Shown here: positions 41,004 to 50,107 of the stretch, piece by piece
Position numbering within the stretch: the first letter of the stretch is position 1
Layout: every line of letters starts with the position of its first letter
From: an uncultured Clostridia bacterium
Lineage (GTDB): Bacteria > Bacillota > Clostridia > Oscillospirales > Ruminococcaceae
DNA: 64,000 nucleotides
Assembly: GCA_947627045.1 (NCBI GenBank)
Contig: CANQUM010000005.1
Coordinates: 1-64,000, forward strand
Direction of reading: 5' to 3'
Program-made: the position numbers and the translations under genes
The notes under the pieces: generated by a model
Seen by the model: the letters and a program-made list of their open reading frames with translations, nothing else
Told to the model about the DNA's origin: nothing
Database searches by the model: none

Positions 41004-43251
41004 CACCGTTACCATCCTCAATCAGCATATTTTTTAAAACAGTATATCTCAATGTTCTTCTATTATTGTCAATCATGCCCTCCAGCTTATTCGCAGAACC
41101 AATTATAATCAACAGCTTTTTAGCCCTTGTAACAGCAGTATAAAGCAGATTTCTGTAATACAGCTTGTCAAACCCGCCGAAAACAGTAAGTATGACCACG
41201 TCAAACTCGCTGCCCTGACTTTTATGTACAGTTATTGCATAAGCAAGTTCGACATGCTCTAGCATTGAAACTGTATAATTGCATACTCTGCCCTCAAAAT
41301 CAATCGTAATAAGCCCTGTATATTTATTAGCCGCAGTTATGATTCCTATATCTCCGTTAAAGATACCTGCACCGTTTTCTTTAACTCCGTCGCCTAAATC
41401 CTTCGACCAGACAATATCGTAATTATTCTTTGTCTGCATAACCTTATCGCCGACGCGATATGTATACTGAAACGTCTTTATCTCTGATTTATCTTTTGCC
41501 GGTGGGTTAAGTTCTGCCTGAAGCCGTTTGTTAAGCTCAACTGTGCCGGACGGTCCCTTTCTTGTAGGCGATAAGACTTGAATATCGTCAATTGATGAAT
41601 ACCCATATGCTTTCGGGAGCCTGTCCTTAGCAAGCTCAACGACCAACGACTGAAGTTCACTGTGCTGAAGCCTTTGAAAAAAGAAGAAATCATTCCCTCT
41701 TTCACTTAGATCAATATGCTCTCCGCCGACTATCTTATGAGCATTTACAACTATTGAGCTTTTACTTGCCTGTCTGAAAATCTCTTTAAGAGTTACTATC
41801 GGCACAACTCCGCTTTCTATTATATCCTTGAGAACATTCCCTGCCCCCACCGACGGAAGCTGATCGCTGTCGCCTACCATAATTAATTTGCAGGTCATAG
41901 GTATTGCCCTCAAAAGCGCCTCGAACAATAATGAATCGACCATAGACATCTCGTCAATTATCATAACATCGCAATCAAGCAAATTGTTCTCATTATACTT
42001 AAAACGAGGTCTGTCTCCGTCTGAAAAGACAACCTCAAGCATTCGGTGAATAGTCTTCGCTTCATAGCCTGTAAGTTCGGATATTCTCTTTGCCGCACGC
42101 CCTGTCGGAGCGGTTATCAAAACATTCATACCCTGCTGCTCAAACAGAGATATTATAGCATTTAGCGTGGTGGTCTTTCCTGTTCCCGGTCCACCTGTTA
42201 AAACCAAAAAGCCGCAGGACAGCGCTGTATTTATAGCTTTCTTTTGAAGCTCCTCATACTCTATATCATTCTGCTCCTCTGCAAGAGCAATTACCTCGTC
42301 ATAATTTATCTTACTGTCATAGAGACATTCTTTCATTATATTAAGCCGTCTGGAAATATAATTTTCAGCTGTATAATATTCTTTAAGCAAGATAAAGGGT
42401 CTGTTTTTCTTTCTAAACAGACATAAATTTTCCTCATTCAGCTCATCCTCTAAGACCTCGTTAAATCTATCCTCCTCAACATCGAGAAACCTACAGGTTA
42501 TCGCTCTTAGCTTGTCCTCAGGCAGACAAGTATGCCCGGCATATGAATTCTGAATAAGAACATTTGCTATTCCCGCTTTTATACGGTTTTCATTATCCTT
42601 TGGCAGTTCTATATCTGCTGCCATTTCATCAGCTTTGAAAAACGGAAGCTCTATTCCTTGAGCACATAGAACATACGGATTGCTCCTCACCATTTCCTCA
42701 GTAGGCTGTCCCCAGCGTTTCCACGCTTTAGCACCGTAGCCCGCCGATATGCCGAATTTTGACAGATACCCCATCAAAGACCGAACTCCATTTACATTTT
42801 TAAATTCCTCAGAAATTTTTTGGCACTTCTTCTTTGTTATACCCTCAACCTCGCATAGACGCTCTGGCTCTTTTTCCATAATTTCAAGCGTCATATCGCC
42901 GAATTTATCTACGATTTTCCCTGCAATGACAGGTCCTATTCCCTTGATAGCACCGCTTGCAAGATACTTTCTTATTGCCAGTGCGGTTGTAGGCATTTTG
43001 CGCTCGCAGAGAGTAACTTTGAACTGCTCTCCGAATTTCTGATGATTAATAAATTCGCCCGTTAAGAATAGATCCTCGCCTTCGTCAACGCTGCCGATTT
43101 CTCCCACAACAGTAACAGGGTCGCCGTCAACGTCAAGCGTTAAGACGGCAAACCCGTTTTCCTCATTACTATAAACAACACAATCAACCGTGCCTTCAAT
43201 CTGACAAAGCTCTTTTCCTTTCACTTTAATCACCACATCTTTGCAGTGCAA
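40975..43251 (-). CDS. recD2: RecD2-type ATP-dependent DNA helicase
   Basis: 758-residue 5'-3' helicase of the RecD-like family that works without RecBC. Layout: N-terminal OB-like region; a helix-hairpin-helix stretch (GAIKGIGPVIAGKIVDKFG...VEGITKKKCQKI, about 95-150); then superfamily 1B motor motifs Walker A LTGGPGTGKTTT (near 350), IIDEMSMVD (near 430), GDSDQLPSVGAG (near 460) and AYAITVHKSQGSEF (near 690). Start near 43251 is a TTG with no clear Shine-Dalgarno; other GTG codons lie up to 27 bases downstream. Second gene of the unit with the small membrane protein upstream and comF downstream. Confidence 0.94.
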   Translation of the reverse strand: MHCKDVVIKVKGKELCQIEGTVDCVVYSNEENGFAVLTLDVDGDPVTVVGEIGSVDEGEDLFLTGEFINHQKFGEQFKVTLCERKMPTTALAIRKYLASGAIKGIGPVIAGKIVDKFGDMTLEIMEKEPERLCEVEGITKKKCQKISEEFKNVNGVRSLMGYLSKFGISAGYGAKAWKRWGQPTEEMVRSNPYVLCAQGIELPFFKADEMAADIELPKDNENRIKAGIANVLIQNSYAGHTCLPEDKLRAITCRFLDVEEDRFNEVLEDELNEENLCLFRKKNRPFILLKEYYTAENYISRRLNIMKECLYDSKINYDEVIALAEEQNDIEYEELQKKAINTALSCGFLVLTGGPGTGKTTTLNAIISLFEQQGMNVLITAPTGRAAKRISELTGYEAKTIHRMLEVVFSDGDRPRFKYNENNLLDCDVMIIDEMSMVDSLLFEALLRAIPMTCKLIMVGDSDQLPSVGAGNVLKDIIESGVVPIVTLKEIFRQASKSSIVVNAHKIVGGEHIDLSERGNDFFFFQRLQHSELQSLVVELAKDRLPKAYGYSSIDDIQVLSPTRKGPSGTVELNKRLQAELNPPAKDKSEIKTFQYTYRVGDKVMQTKNNYDIVWSKDLGDGVKENGAGIFNGDIGIITAANKYTGLITIDFEGRVCNYTVSMLEHVELAYAITVHKSQGSEFDVVILTVFGGFDKLYYRNLLYTAVTRAKKLLIIIGSANKLEGMIDNNRRTLRYTVLKNMLIEDGNGDEFNDEIEF

Positions 43252-43283
43252 AGACCGCCTTTCAATCTGATTAATTTTCTTTG

Positions 43284-43628
43284 CTATCCATTTGACCTAA
43301 TATAATTCTCAAGCTCATTCTGACTAATTACTTTTACACTGTCAAATTCTCCGCATACCTCATTTAGCTGAACTATACGCTCTTCATCAGGTTTTTCTGT
43401 AGGGTATATTAATATCTCGCTCGAATCCTCATCACTGAATTTATTTTCCCAATATGCCGCTTTTATTATCTTTGAAACATCATTGATTTTATTACTTACA
43501 GGGATAATTATAAATTTCTTATAATCTGAAACTTTCCCCGAATCCAACAGCTTCTTTACAACGTAAATAAGTGTCAGCACAAAAAGCACTAAAAATATTG
43601 CAGCAAACAGCTCACTCATCTTACTCAC
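43284..43628 (-). CDS. Unrecognised small membrane protein before recD2
   Basis: 114 residues with one N-terminal hydrophobic helix (about 8-27, LFAAIFLVLFVLTLIYVVKK) and a cytoplasmic or external acidic domain with no motif I recognise (ISKIIKAAYWENKF near the middle). First gene of a run with recD2 and comF; 32 bases from recD2. Promoter at 43674-43702. Not recognised. Confidence 0.7.
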   Translation of the reverse strand: MSKMSELFAAIFLVLFVLTLIYVVKKLLDSGKVSDYKKFIIIPVSNKINDVSKIIKAAYWENKFSDEDSSEILIYPTEKPDEERIVQLNEVCGEFDSVKVISQNELENYIRSNG

Positions 43629-43673
43629 CTCTGATTCATAATATGAAGCAAAGGTAATTATTGTGATACATTA

Positions 43674-43702
43674 ATTATACTATTTTGAATACCCTTTTTC
43701 AA
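43674..43702 (-). promoter_or_regulatory. Promoter of the membrane protein-recD2-comF unit
   Basis: Minus strand: TTGAAA (43702-43697), 17-base spacer, TATAAT (43679-43674). It begins 11 bases after the pnp terminator. Confidence 0.8.
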
Positions 43703-43712
43703 GTGCAAAAGA

Positions 43713-43745
43713 TAAGCACTTACGGAAAATACCCATAAGTGCTTT
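43713..43745 (-). terminator. Terminator of pnp
   Basis: Minus strand: AAGCACTTA pairs with TAAGTGCTT around a 13-base loop, followed by ATCTTTT. It lies 10 bases after the pnp stop. Confidence 0.75.
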
Positions 43746-43754
43746 TAATATCAT

Positions 43755-45875
43755 TTATTCACTTTGTTCAGCCTTTTTTGCTTCAATATCGGCTAAAGCG
43801 TCCTTTCTTGAAAGATTTATTCTTCCCTGGTCGTCGATTTCCATTACCTTGACTACTACCTCATCGCCTATCGAAACAATGTCCTCAACCTTGTTTACCC
43901 TTTGCTTATCCAGTTTTGAAATGTGTACCAATCCGTCTTTTCCGGGAGCTATTTCAACAAACGCACCAAAGTTCATTATTCTGACAACCTTGCCCTTGTA
44001 AATAGAACCGATTTCAGGGTCGTTAGCGATAGTGTCGATAACAGATATAGCTGCCTGACATTTCTCCTTGTCAAGACCGGAAACGAATACATTTCCGTCC
44101 TCTTCAATATCAATACTGCAATCAAAGTCAGCAGCGATTTTCTGAATTACCTTTCCGCCCGAACCGATAACGTCTCTTATTTTATCAACAGGTACCTTAG
44201 TAGTAAACATCTTAGGAGCCCACTTGCTGACCTCAGGTCTGGGCTCAGGAATTGCCTTGAGCATTATTTCATCTAAAATATAAAGTCTTGCCTTATGAGT
44301 TTTCTCAAATGCTTCTTTAATAATCTCAGGAGTAAGACCGTCAACCTTAATGTCAACCTGAATGGCGGTGATACCTTTCTTTGTTCCGCCTACTTTAAAG
44401 TCCATATCTCCGTAGAAGTCCTCAAGCCCTTGAATATCAACCATTGTCTGGAAACTGCCGTCGTCCTTTGTAATAAGTCCGCAGGAAATACCTGCAACAG
44501 GAGCTTTAATAGGTACGCCGGCATCCATCAATGCAAGAGTAGAACCGCATATTGAGCCCTGCGAAGTCGAACCGTTTGAAGAAAGCACCTCTGATACCAT
44601 TCTGATAGCATACGGAAATTCCTCAACACTTGGAATTACAGGGACAAGTGCCTTTTCAGCTAATGCTCCGTGACCTATTTCTCTTCTTCCCGGACCTCTT
44701 GAAGGTCTTGTTTCGCCTACCGAATATGAAGGGAAATTGTAGTGGTGGATATATCTCTTTGAAACCTCTTCGTCTAAGCCGTCCAGCTTTTGGGCTTCGC
44801 TTACAGGTCCAAGCGTACAAATAGTCAAAACCTGAGTTTGTCCTCTTGTGAAAATACCAGAGCCGTGAACTCTCGGAAGAACCCCGACTTCAGAAGCTAA
44901 CGGTCTTATCTCGTCAATACCTCGTCCGTCAACTCTCTTGCCTTCGCAAAGCCATGCCCTAACGATTTTCTTTTGCAGCTTGTAGATTATCTCGTCGATC
45001 ATCACTGCATTTTCTTTTTCTTCATCGTCAAACTTCTCGTGAATAGCGTCAATTATCGGCTGTAATCTTGCGTCACGAACATTCTTATCGTTTGTATCAA
45101 GCGCTGCCTTTACATCTTCTGCGGCAAATGCCTCAATCTCGTCAAATAGATCGTGGTCAACTTCCTGCGATTCAAACTCAAATTTAGGCTTTCCTATCTC
45201 CTTCTGAATATCAGAAATAAACGAAACCATTTTCTTTATTTCCTCGTGGCCCTTTAAAATAGCCTCAAGCATTGTGTCGTCGTCTACCTCATCAGCACCG
45301 GCTTCAATCATAACGATTTTTTCAGCCGAACCCGCAACCGTAAGATTGAGATGATTTTTCTCTCTTTGCTCCAATGTAGGATTTAAAACGATCTCTCCGT
45401 CAACAAGTCCTACGCTCAGTCCTGCTATCGGTCCGTTGAATGGAATATCAGAAATAGAAAGCGCAATAGAAACAGCAACCATTCCTGCAACCTCAGGTGA
45501 GTTATCATGGTCAACTGACAAAACAGTCATTACAACTCCAACGTCGTTTCTCATATCCTTTGGGAACAACGGTCTTATCTGTCTGTCAACCATTCTTGAA
45601 GTTAGTATTGCCTTGTCAGCAGGCTTACCCTCTCTCTTTGTAAAAGAACCGGGGATCTTGCCAACAGAATAAAGTCTCTCCTCGTAATCAACCGATAGCG
45701 GGAAAAAGTCTATTCCCTCTCTGGGCTTTTCAGAAGCCGTTACGTTTGCCATTACTACCGTTTCACCGTAACGTACCCAGCACGAACCGTTTGAAAGCTC
45801 GCACGTTTTACCTGTTTCAACAACAAGCGGTCTGCCTGCATAGGTAGTTTCAAAAGTTCTGTAATTCTCAAACAT
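43755..45875 (-). CDS. pnp: Polynucleotide phosphorylase
   Basis: 706 residues. 3'-5' phosphorolytic exoribonuclease acting in mRNA decay as a trimer. Two RNase PH domains: the first (1-215) with FFPLSVDYEERLYSVGKIPGSF; the second (about 310-540) with GQTQVLTICTLG and the catalytic Asp-rich region (MDFKVGGTKKGITAIQVDIK). The KH domain is near 553-615 (GSGGKVIQKIAADF) and the S1 domain near 620-690 (GKVVRIMNFGAFVEIAPGKDGLVHIS). Follows rpsO, as in many bacteria, with a 296-bp gap. Confidence 0.97.
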   Translation of the reverse strand: MFENYRTFETTYAGRPLVVETGKTCELSNGSCWVRYGETVVMANVTASEKPREGIDFFPLSVDYEERLYSVGKIPGSFTKREGKPADKAILTSRMVDRQIRPLFPKDMRNDVGVVMTVLSVDHDNSPEVAGMVAVSIALSISDIPFNGPIAGLSVGLVDGEIVLNPTLEQREKNHLNLTVAGSAEKIVMIEAGADEVDDDTMLEAILKGHEEIKKMVSFISDIQKEIGKPKFEFESQEVDHDLFDEIEAFAAEDVKAALDTNDKNVRDARLQPIIDAIHEKFDDEEKENAVMIDEIIYKLQKKIVRAWLCEGKRVDGRGIDEIRPLASEVGVLPRVHGSGIFTRGQTQVLTICTLGPVSEAQKLDGLDEEVSKRYIHHYNFPSYSVGETRPSRGPGRREIGHGALAEKALVPVIPSVEEFPYAIRMVSEVLSSNGSTSQGSICGSTLALMDAGVPIKAPVAGISCGLITKDDGSFQTMVDIQGLEDFYGDMDFKVGGTKKGITAIQVDIKVDGLTPEIIKEAFEKTHKARLYILDEIMLKAIPEPRPEVSKWAPKMFTTKVPVDKIRDVIGSGGKVIQKIAADFDCSIDIEEDGNVFVSGLDKEKCQAAISVIDTIANDPEIGSIYKGKVVRIMNFGAFVEIAPGKDGLVHISKLDKQRVNKVEDIVSIGDEVVVKVMEIDDQGRINLSRKDALADIEAKKAEQSE

Positions 45876-45978
45876 TTTAATACCATTCCTTTCTTAGGAA
45901 TTCAAGCTGTATCACTCTATCGGTTTATAAACACCGATTTTGTTGAAAAGCTCAAAATGCGCGACAAATATCTTTCAC

Positions 45979-46054
45979 GCAAAACTCCTATTCATTAATT
46001 TAAAATTTACTTTTAGAAAGCCCTTGCTTTCAGATTTATGACAGGAGTTTTAGC
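45979..46054 (-). other. Stem-loop in the pnp leader
   Basis: AAAACTCCT (45981-45989) and AGGAGTTTT (46043-46051) form a nine-base perfect stem; inside, GAAAG and CTTTC around CCCTTG form a smaller hairpin (about 46016-46031). The structure lies between rpsO and pnp. It is the kind of leader hairpin that, in E. coli pnp, is cut by RNase III; that parallel is inference. Nothing else is seen in this 296-bp gap apart from the rpsO terminator. Confidence 0.4.
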
Positions 46055-46124
46055 AAAAAATACAGGATTATTAAAGCCTGATAACCCTCTATTTATTGCT
46101 AATTACTCACTGCCAATATACACC

Positions 46125-46161
46125 AAAAGGCAGACAGCGAATATTCGCCTCTGCCTTATTG
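46125..46161 (-). terminator. Terminator of rpsO
   Basis: Minus strand: AAGGCAGAGGCGAA and TTCGCTGTCTGCCTT form a long stem with a two-base loop and minor mismatches, followed by TTGG. The T run is short, so some read-through to pnp is possible. Confidence 0.7.
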
Positions 46162-46171
46162 ATAACAAAAT

Positions 46172-46438
46172 TTACTTACGGATACCAAGCTTTTCAATAG
46201 TAGCTCTGTATCTCTCAACATCCTTTTTCTGAAGATAGCTTAAAAGATTTCTTCTCTTACCAACCATCTTCAAAAGACCTCTTCTTGAGTGGTGATCCTT
46301 CTTGTGAACCTTAAGATGCTCTGTCAAATCATTGATTCTTTTCGTAAGAATTGCGATTTGCACTTCGGGTGAGCCTGTGTCTGTATCGTGCTTTCTGTTA
46401 GCTTCGATAACAGCAGTTTTTTCTTCTTTTCTCAGCAT
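46172..46438 (-). CDS. rpsO: 30S ribosomal protein S15
   Basis: 88 residues from ATG 46438, the usual S15 length; AGAGGTAC stands 8-12 bases before it. An in-frame ATG at 46522 would add 28 residues absent from the family, so it is rejected. The sequence shows the S15 core: [39 protein letters not shown] and [13 protein letters not shown]15 binds 16S rRNA early in small-subunit assembly. The ~110-base leader may be a site of S15 autoregulation, as known in other bacteria, but no specific structure is drawn here. Confidence 0.97.
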   Translation of the reverse strand: MLRKEEKTAVIEANRKHDTDTGSPEVQIAILTKRINDLTEHLKVHKKDHHSRRGLLKMVGKRRNLLSYLQKKDVERYRATIEKLGIRK

Positions 46439-46543
46439 AATAATTGTACCTCTTTTCTTTAAGATTTTCCGCAGTCGTAGATTATGGTAAGGATACCTCC
46501 CATTTTTACGGGCATTCGCCATAATCCAAGATCAGGGTTTAAC

Positions 46544-46559
46544 CGTTGTAATTACAACG
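46544..46559. promoter_or_regulatory. Perfect 16-base palindrome in the rpsO leader
   Basis: CGTTGTAATTACAACG is a perfect palindrome located about 7 bases downstream of the predicted -10 box of rpsO, that is, at the transcription start. It could be a protein operator; the regulator is unknown. Confidence 0.45.
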
Positions 46560-46565
46560 CTAATT

Positions 46566-46594
46566 ATGTTACCACATATTTTCTCAATTGTAAA
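46566..46594 (-). promoter_or_regulatory. Predicted promoter of rpsO
   Basis: Minus strand: TTTACA (46594-46589), 17-base spacer, TAACAT (46571-46566). An imperfect 9-base inverted repeat of AATTGTAAA overlaps the -35 side. It is the only acceptable promoter pair between folD and rpsO. Confidence 0.55.
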
Positions 46595-46638
46595 TAGTTT
46601 TTACAATTTTTTAATAATTTCACTTTCTTGCTTACATT

Positions 46639-47496
46639 CTATTGGATATTCCTGTTCACCTTAGCCGCTGTCAGAGTATTCTGCATAAGCATAGCTATTG
46701 TCATAGGTCCTACACCGCCCGGAACAGGCGTAATATAACTTGCAACCTTTGAAGCAGTTTCAAACTCAACGTCTCCGCACAGCTTTCCGTTGTCAAGTCT
46801 GTTCATTCCAACGTCAATAACAACAGCGCCTTCTTTTATCATATCGCCTTTTATAAGATTAGGAACTCCTACCGCCGCAACAAGAATATCTGCTCTTTTA
46901 CACTCTGCTTTTATATCCTTTGTTTTTGAATGGCAAATAGTTACAGTTCCGCTTTTATGAAGCAAAAGCATAGACATAGGTTTACCTACTATGTTGCTTC
47001 TTCCGACAACAACACATTCTTTACCCTTTATATCAACTCCGGCAGACGCAATAAGCTCCATAACTCCGGCAGGAGTACACGGCAGAAAGCTGTAATCACC
47101 TATCATAATTTTCCCTACATTGACAGGGTGGAATGCGTCAACGTCCTTGTTAGGGGCAATATTATTGATTATAACATTCTCGTCGATATGCTTCGGCAGA
47201 GGAAGCTGACAAAGTATGCCGTCTATTCTGTCATCATTATTCAGCTTGCTTACAAGCTCTAAAAGCTCGCTCTCTGTAGTCTCCTCAGGAAGTGCGTATT
47301 CATAAGAATCAAACCCTACATACTCGCACGCCTTTTTCTTATTGTTTACATAAATTCTCGACGCAGGATCATCACCAACAATTATTACAGCAAGACCTGC
47401 TGTAACTCCGTATTTTTCTTTAAGCTGAGCAGCTTCCTCTTTGATTCTGTCCTTTACGCTCTGAGATACCGCTTTTCCGTCAATAATATTACTCAT
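46639..47496 (-). CDS. folD: Bifunctional methylenetetrahydrofolate dehydrogenase/cyclohydrolase
   Basis: 285 residues. Interconverts 5,10-methylene-THF and 10-formyl-THF. Signatures in order: SRIYVNNKKKACEYVG (Tyr and Lys of the active site, about 47-62), GILCQLPLPKHID (near 92-105), VVGRSNIVGKPMS (near 160-172) for NADP, and PVPGGVGPMT near the end. The start overlaps the lgt end by 8 bases. Its product feeds purine and formyl-Met synthesis. Confidence 0.96.
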   Translation of the reverse strand: MSNIIDGKAVSQSVKDRIKEEAAQLKEKYGVTAGLAVIIVGDDPASRIYVNNKKKACEYVGFDSYEYALPEETTESELLELVSKLNNDDRIDGILCQLPLPKHIDENVIINNIAPNKDVDAFHPVNVGKIMIGDYSFLPCTPAGVMELIASAGVDIKGKECVVVGRSNIVGKPMSMLLLHKSGTVTICHSKTKDIKAECKRADILVAAVGVPNLIKGDMIKEGAVVIDVGMNRLDNGKLCGDVEFETASKVASYITPVPGGVGPMTIAMLMQNTLTAAKVNRNIQ

Positions 47497-48808
47497 TCTC
47501 TGTTTCCTCCTCTATATTGTCATTCTGCTCAACAGGCTCTAGCTCGTCAAGCTCTTTAATATCATTTTCATCTTGGATATTATCCATATCTAAATCTAAA
47601 GATTCGTCATCGACAATTGATTTATACTCTTCTTCATCATCTGATACATCTGCTTTTATTTCAGGCTTAACTGCATTTTTACCGAACTTTTCATCAAATT
47701 CAGCCTGTAAAGCAGAAAAATCCTCACCTTTGGCTTTTGCATCGCTTATCTTTTTCTTGAGTTCCGACCTTTCAGCCTTCATTTTTTCAAACATATCATA
47801 TTCTGCAAGCTGTGCCTTTGAAACAGCCGTGTCAGCATAAAGCTTATAATTACCGTTCCTGCTGACCATACTTCTGAATATTATGATCAACACAATTGAC
47901 ACAAGAACACAAGTTCCGGCTACAAGCTCTGATACCTTAATATTTGCAAGGTAAAGACTATCTGTTCTCAGCATTTCGATAAAGAATCTTCCCAAACCGT
48001 ACCAGCCAATATACATCAGGAAAATCTCTCCGTCAAACTTTCTGTGCTTTGCATACAAGTGTAAAAGAACAAAGCCCAATATACACCACAAAGACTCATA
48101 CAAAAAACAAGGGTGAACAGGTGCATACTGATCAACTACAACTCCTGCCTTATCGGCAAGATCGGTCTGGACCTCTGCGAGATAAGAAACCGTTTTTGAA
48201 CTCATCATTCCCCAAGGCAGAGTTGTGTTTGAACCGAATGCCTCCTGATTAAAAAAGTTGCCCCATCTTCCTATTGCCTGACCAATCAAAAAGCAGGGAG
48301 CAATAACATCAAGCAAGGTTATCAGCTTGAGCTTTCTGATTTTAGCTATTATTCCTCCCACTAAGATAGCACCTATTAATCCTCCGTAAATGGCAAGACC
48401 ACCGTCACGAACGCTGATTATTGCTTTCCAGTCAAGAGAGCCCGACTTAGTCATATAATCGCTTAAACTGAATATTACATAATAAAACCTTGCTCCGATA
48501 ATAGCACCTATCAATCCACCGATAACCGAATCTGTTGCTCGGTCCGGATTAATTCCAAAGCTCCTCATTTTCCTGAAGCCGTAAATCATAGCAATCAGTA
48601 TTCCCAAAGCTATTAAAAAGCCGTACCAATAAATCAGAAAATTTGTTCCCGGAATTTTAAACATAACATTACTCAGTTTAAATCCGTTAGTGAATATGTT
48701 GTCTCCGCCCAGAAACGGGAAATAAACCTTATCAGGGTTTGAAATAATCTCTCTCTGAGTTGTTTCCGAAACCGTCTTTGCTAACATTCCCAGTGTCAAT
48801 GCTGTCAT
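47489..48808 (-). CDS. lgt: Prolipoprotein diacylglyceryl transferase with acidic C-terminal extension
   Basis: 439 residues. Moves the diacylglyceryl group of phosphatidylglycerol to the lipobox cysteine. Seven membrane helices lie between about 55 and 330; the signature GRWGNFFNQEAFG (near 185-197) and SVRDGGLAIYGGLIGA are intact. The normal ~270-300-residue protein is followed by about 110 residues of charged, Asp/Glu-rich tail (residues 330-439, including DSLDLDMDN-like stretches), a feature not typical of Lgt. Overlaps folD by 8 bases. Confidence 0.94.
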   Translation of the reverse strand: MTALTLGMLAKTVSETTQREIISNPDKVYFPFLGGDNIFTNGFKLSNVMFKIPGTNFLIYWYGFLIALGILIAMIYGFRKMRSFGINPDRATDSVIGGLIGAIIGARFYYVIFSLSDYMTKSGSLDWKAIISVRDGGLAIYGGLIGAILVGGIIAKIRKLKLITLLDVIAPCFLIGQAIGRWGNFFNQEAFGSNTTLPWGMMSSKTVSYLAEVQTDLADKAGVVVDQYAPVHPCFLYESLWCILGFVLLHLYAKHRKFDGEIFLMYIGWYGLGRFFIEMLRTDSLYLANIKVSELVAGTCVLVSIVLIIIFRSMVSRNGNYKLYADTAVSKAQLAEYDMFEKMKAERSELKKKISDAKAKGEDFSALQAEFDEKFGKNAVKPEIKADVSDDEEEYKSIVDDESLDLDMDNIQDENDIKELDELEPVEQNDNIEEETENE

Positions 48809-48820
48809 TTTAAGTCCTCC

Positions 48821-50107
48821 TTAGATGTTTGATTTCACTATTGAAATAGCAGTCTTACTGTTGTCAAATAAAATGTCTATACAATCCAAAATATCCTTTT
48901 CGGTAATTTGTGCTAACGCTTCTATATTTTCAAAGGCGTCAACTCCGATAAGCAGATCTGATTCAAACATAAGCGTTGCACATTTTTCCGCACTGTTTAA
49001 ACCGCTTATCAGCTTACCGTATTCAGCCTTTTTAATAATCTCAAATAAATCGGAGTCTATACCGTCTTTTTTTATTCTCTCTATCTCGTCCTTTATTCTT
49101 TTAAACACCTTTTGAGGCGACTTTGATTCACCCGAAAAAATACTTGCAAAAAATCCGTCGCCCGAATCTACCTCAGTATAGAAATTAGAATTGATAAGTC
49201 CCTCGTCATACAATTCCTTATAAAGCTTTGATGTCGAGCCGCATATCAAATTAAGCAATATTGACGCCTCAAGCTCTTTTTTCACTCTTTCCTTTCCGTC
49301 AAACGGAACAGATTTGTACCCAATTGCAAAAAGCGGAATGCCCACAGGCATTTCCTGAACAAATATTTCCTTGTTCACCTCTTTTGGTTCATCAGGGAAC
49401 GCCGTTACGAGTTCAGGATTTTCTTTGACCTTCAAATGCTCGTCGCATATTGCCAAAACCTCATCGAGCTTGATATTTCCTGCAATTGCAAGAGCCATAT
49501 TGTTAAGATTGTAAAATGTATTGTAGCAGCTGTAAAGCAGAGCTGCGTCGATCTTAGCTATTGATTCGACAGTTCCTGCGATCTCAATTTTAACAGGGTG
49601 GTTCACATACAAGCATCTCAGCAGATTAAAGAAAACCTGACGGTATGGAGTGTCCTCGCACATTCTTATTTCCTGACCGATTATCCCCTGCTCTTTATCA
49701 ACGGTTTCCTTAGTGAAATACGGTGCCTGAACAAAGTCAAGCAAAATCTTGAGCGACTCTTTATAATTTTCCGTACAGCTGAACAGGTATGCCGTTTGGT
49801 CAAATGAGGTATACGCATTTCCGCTTGCACCTGTTTTTGCATATAATTCAAAGACGTCGCAGTCCTCATTTTCAAACAGCTTATGTTCAAGGAAATGAGC
49901 AATACCTTCGGGTACTTCTATAAAATCCTTATCGTTCTTTGTTTTAAACTTTGTATTTATCGAGCCGTATTTTGTACCGAATAAAGCATATATAGACGAA
50001 AACTCAGGCATCTCCCAAACTAGAATGTTAAGCCCCGACGGGTGCTTTATTTTATAATAGCTCTCGCCCAAACGCTCGCTTTTTATCGTTTGTTTTTCAA
50101 TACCCAT
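48821..50107 (-). CDS. M16 family zinc peptidase, YmfH-like
   Basis: 428 residues. The inverted zinc motif HFLEH (near residue 70, as IAHFLEHKLFEN) and a downstream Glu (near E147, EQGIIGQEIRM) are intact, so this is the catalytic partner of a two-gene M16 pair. The upstream gene (50107-51387) lacks the motif. Pairs like this are YmfF/YmfH in Bacillus and probably form heterodimers. Substrate not known. Stop/start overlap with the partner is a single base. Confidence 0.88.
   Translation of the reverse strand: MGIEKQTIKSERLGESYYKIKHPSGLNILVWEMPEFSSIYALFGTKYGSINTKFKTKNDKDFIEVPEGIAHFLEHKLFENEDCDVFELYAKTGASGNAYTSFDQTAYLFSCTENYKESLKILLDFVQAPYFTKETVDKEQGIIGQEIRMCEDTPYRQVFFNLLRCLYVNHPVKIEIAGTVESIAKIDAALLYSCYNTFYNLNNMALAIAGNIKLDEVLAICDEHLKVKENPELVTAFPDEPKEVNKEIFVQEMPVGIPLFAIGYKSVPFDGKERVKKELEASILLNLICGSTSKLYKELYDEGLINSNFYTEVDSGDGFFASIFSGESKSPQKVFKRIKDEIERIKKDGIDSDLFEIIKKAEYGKLISGLNSAEKCATLMFESDLLIGVDAFENIEALAQITEKDILDCIDILFDNSKTAISIVKSNI

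Noticed and set aside
44295-44555. Frames antisense to pnp (several between 43923 and 44824)
   Set aside because: They mirror conserved pnp codons and have no Shine-Dalgarno or motif.
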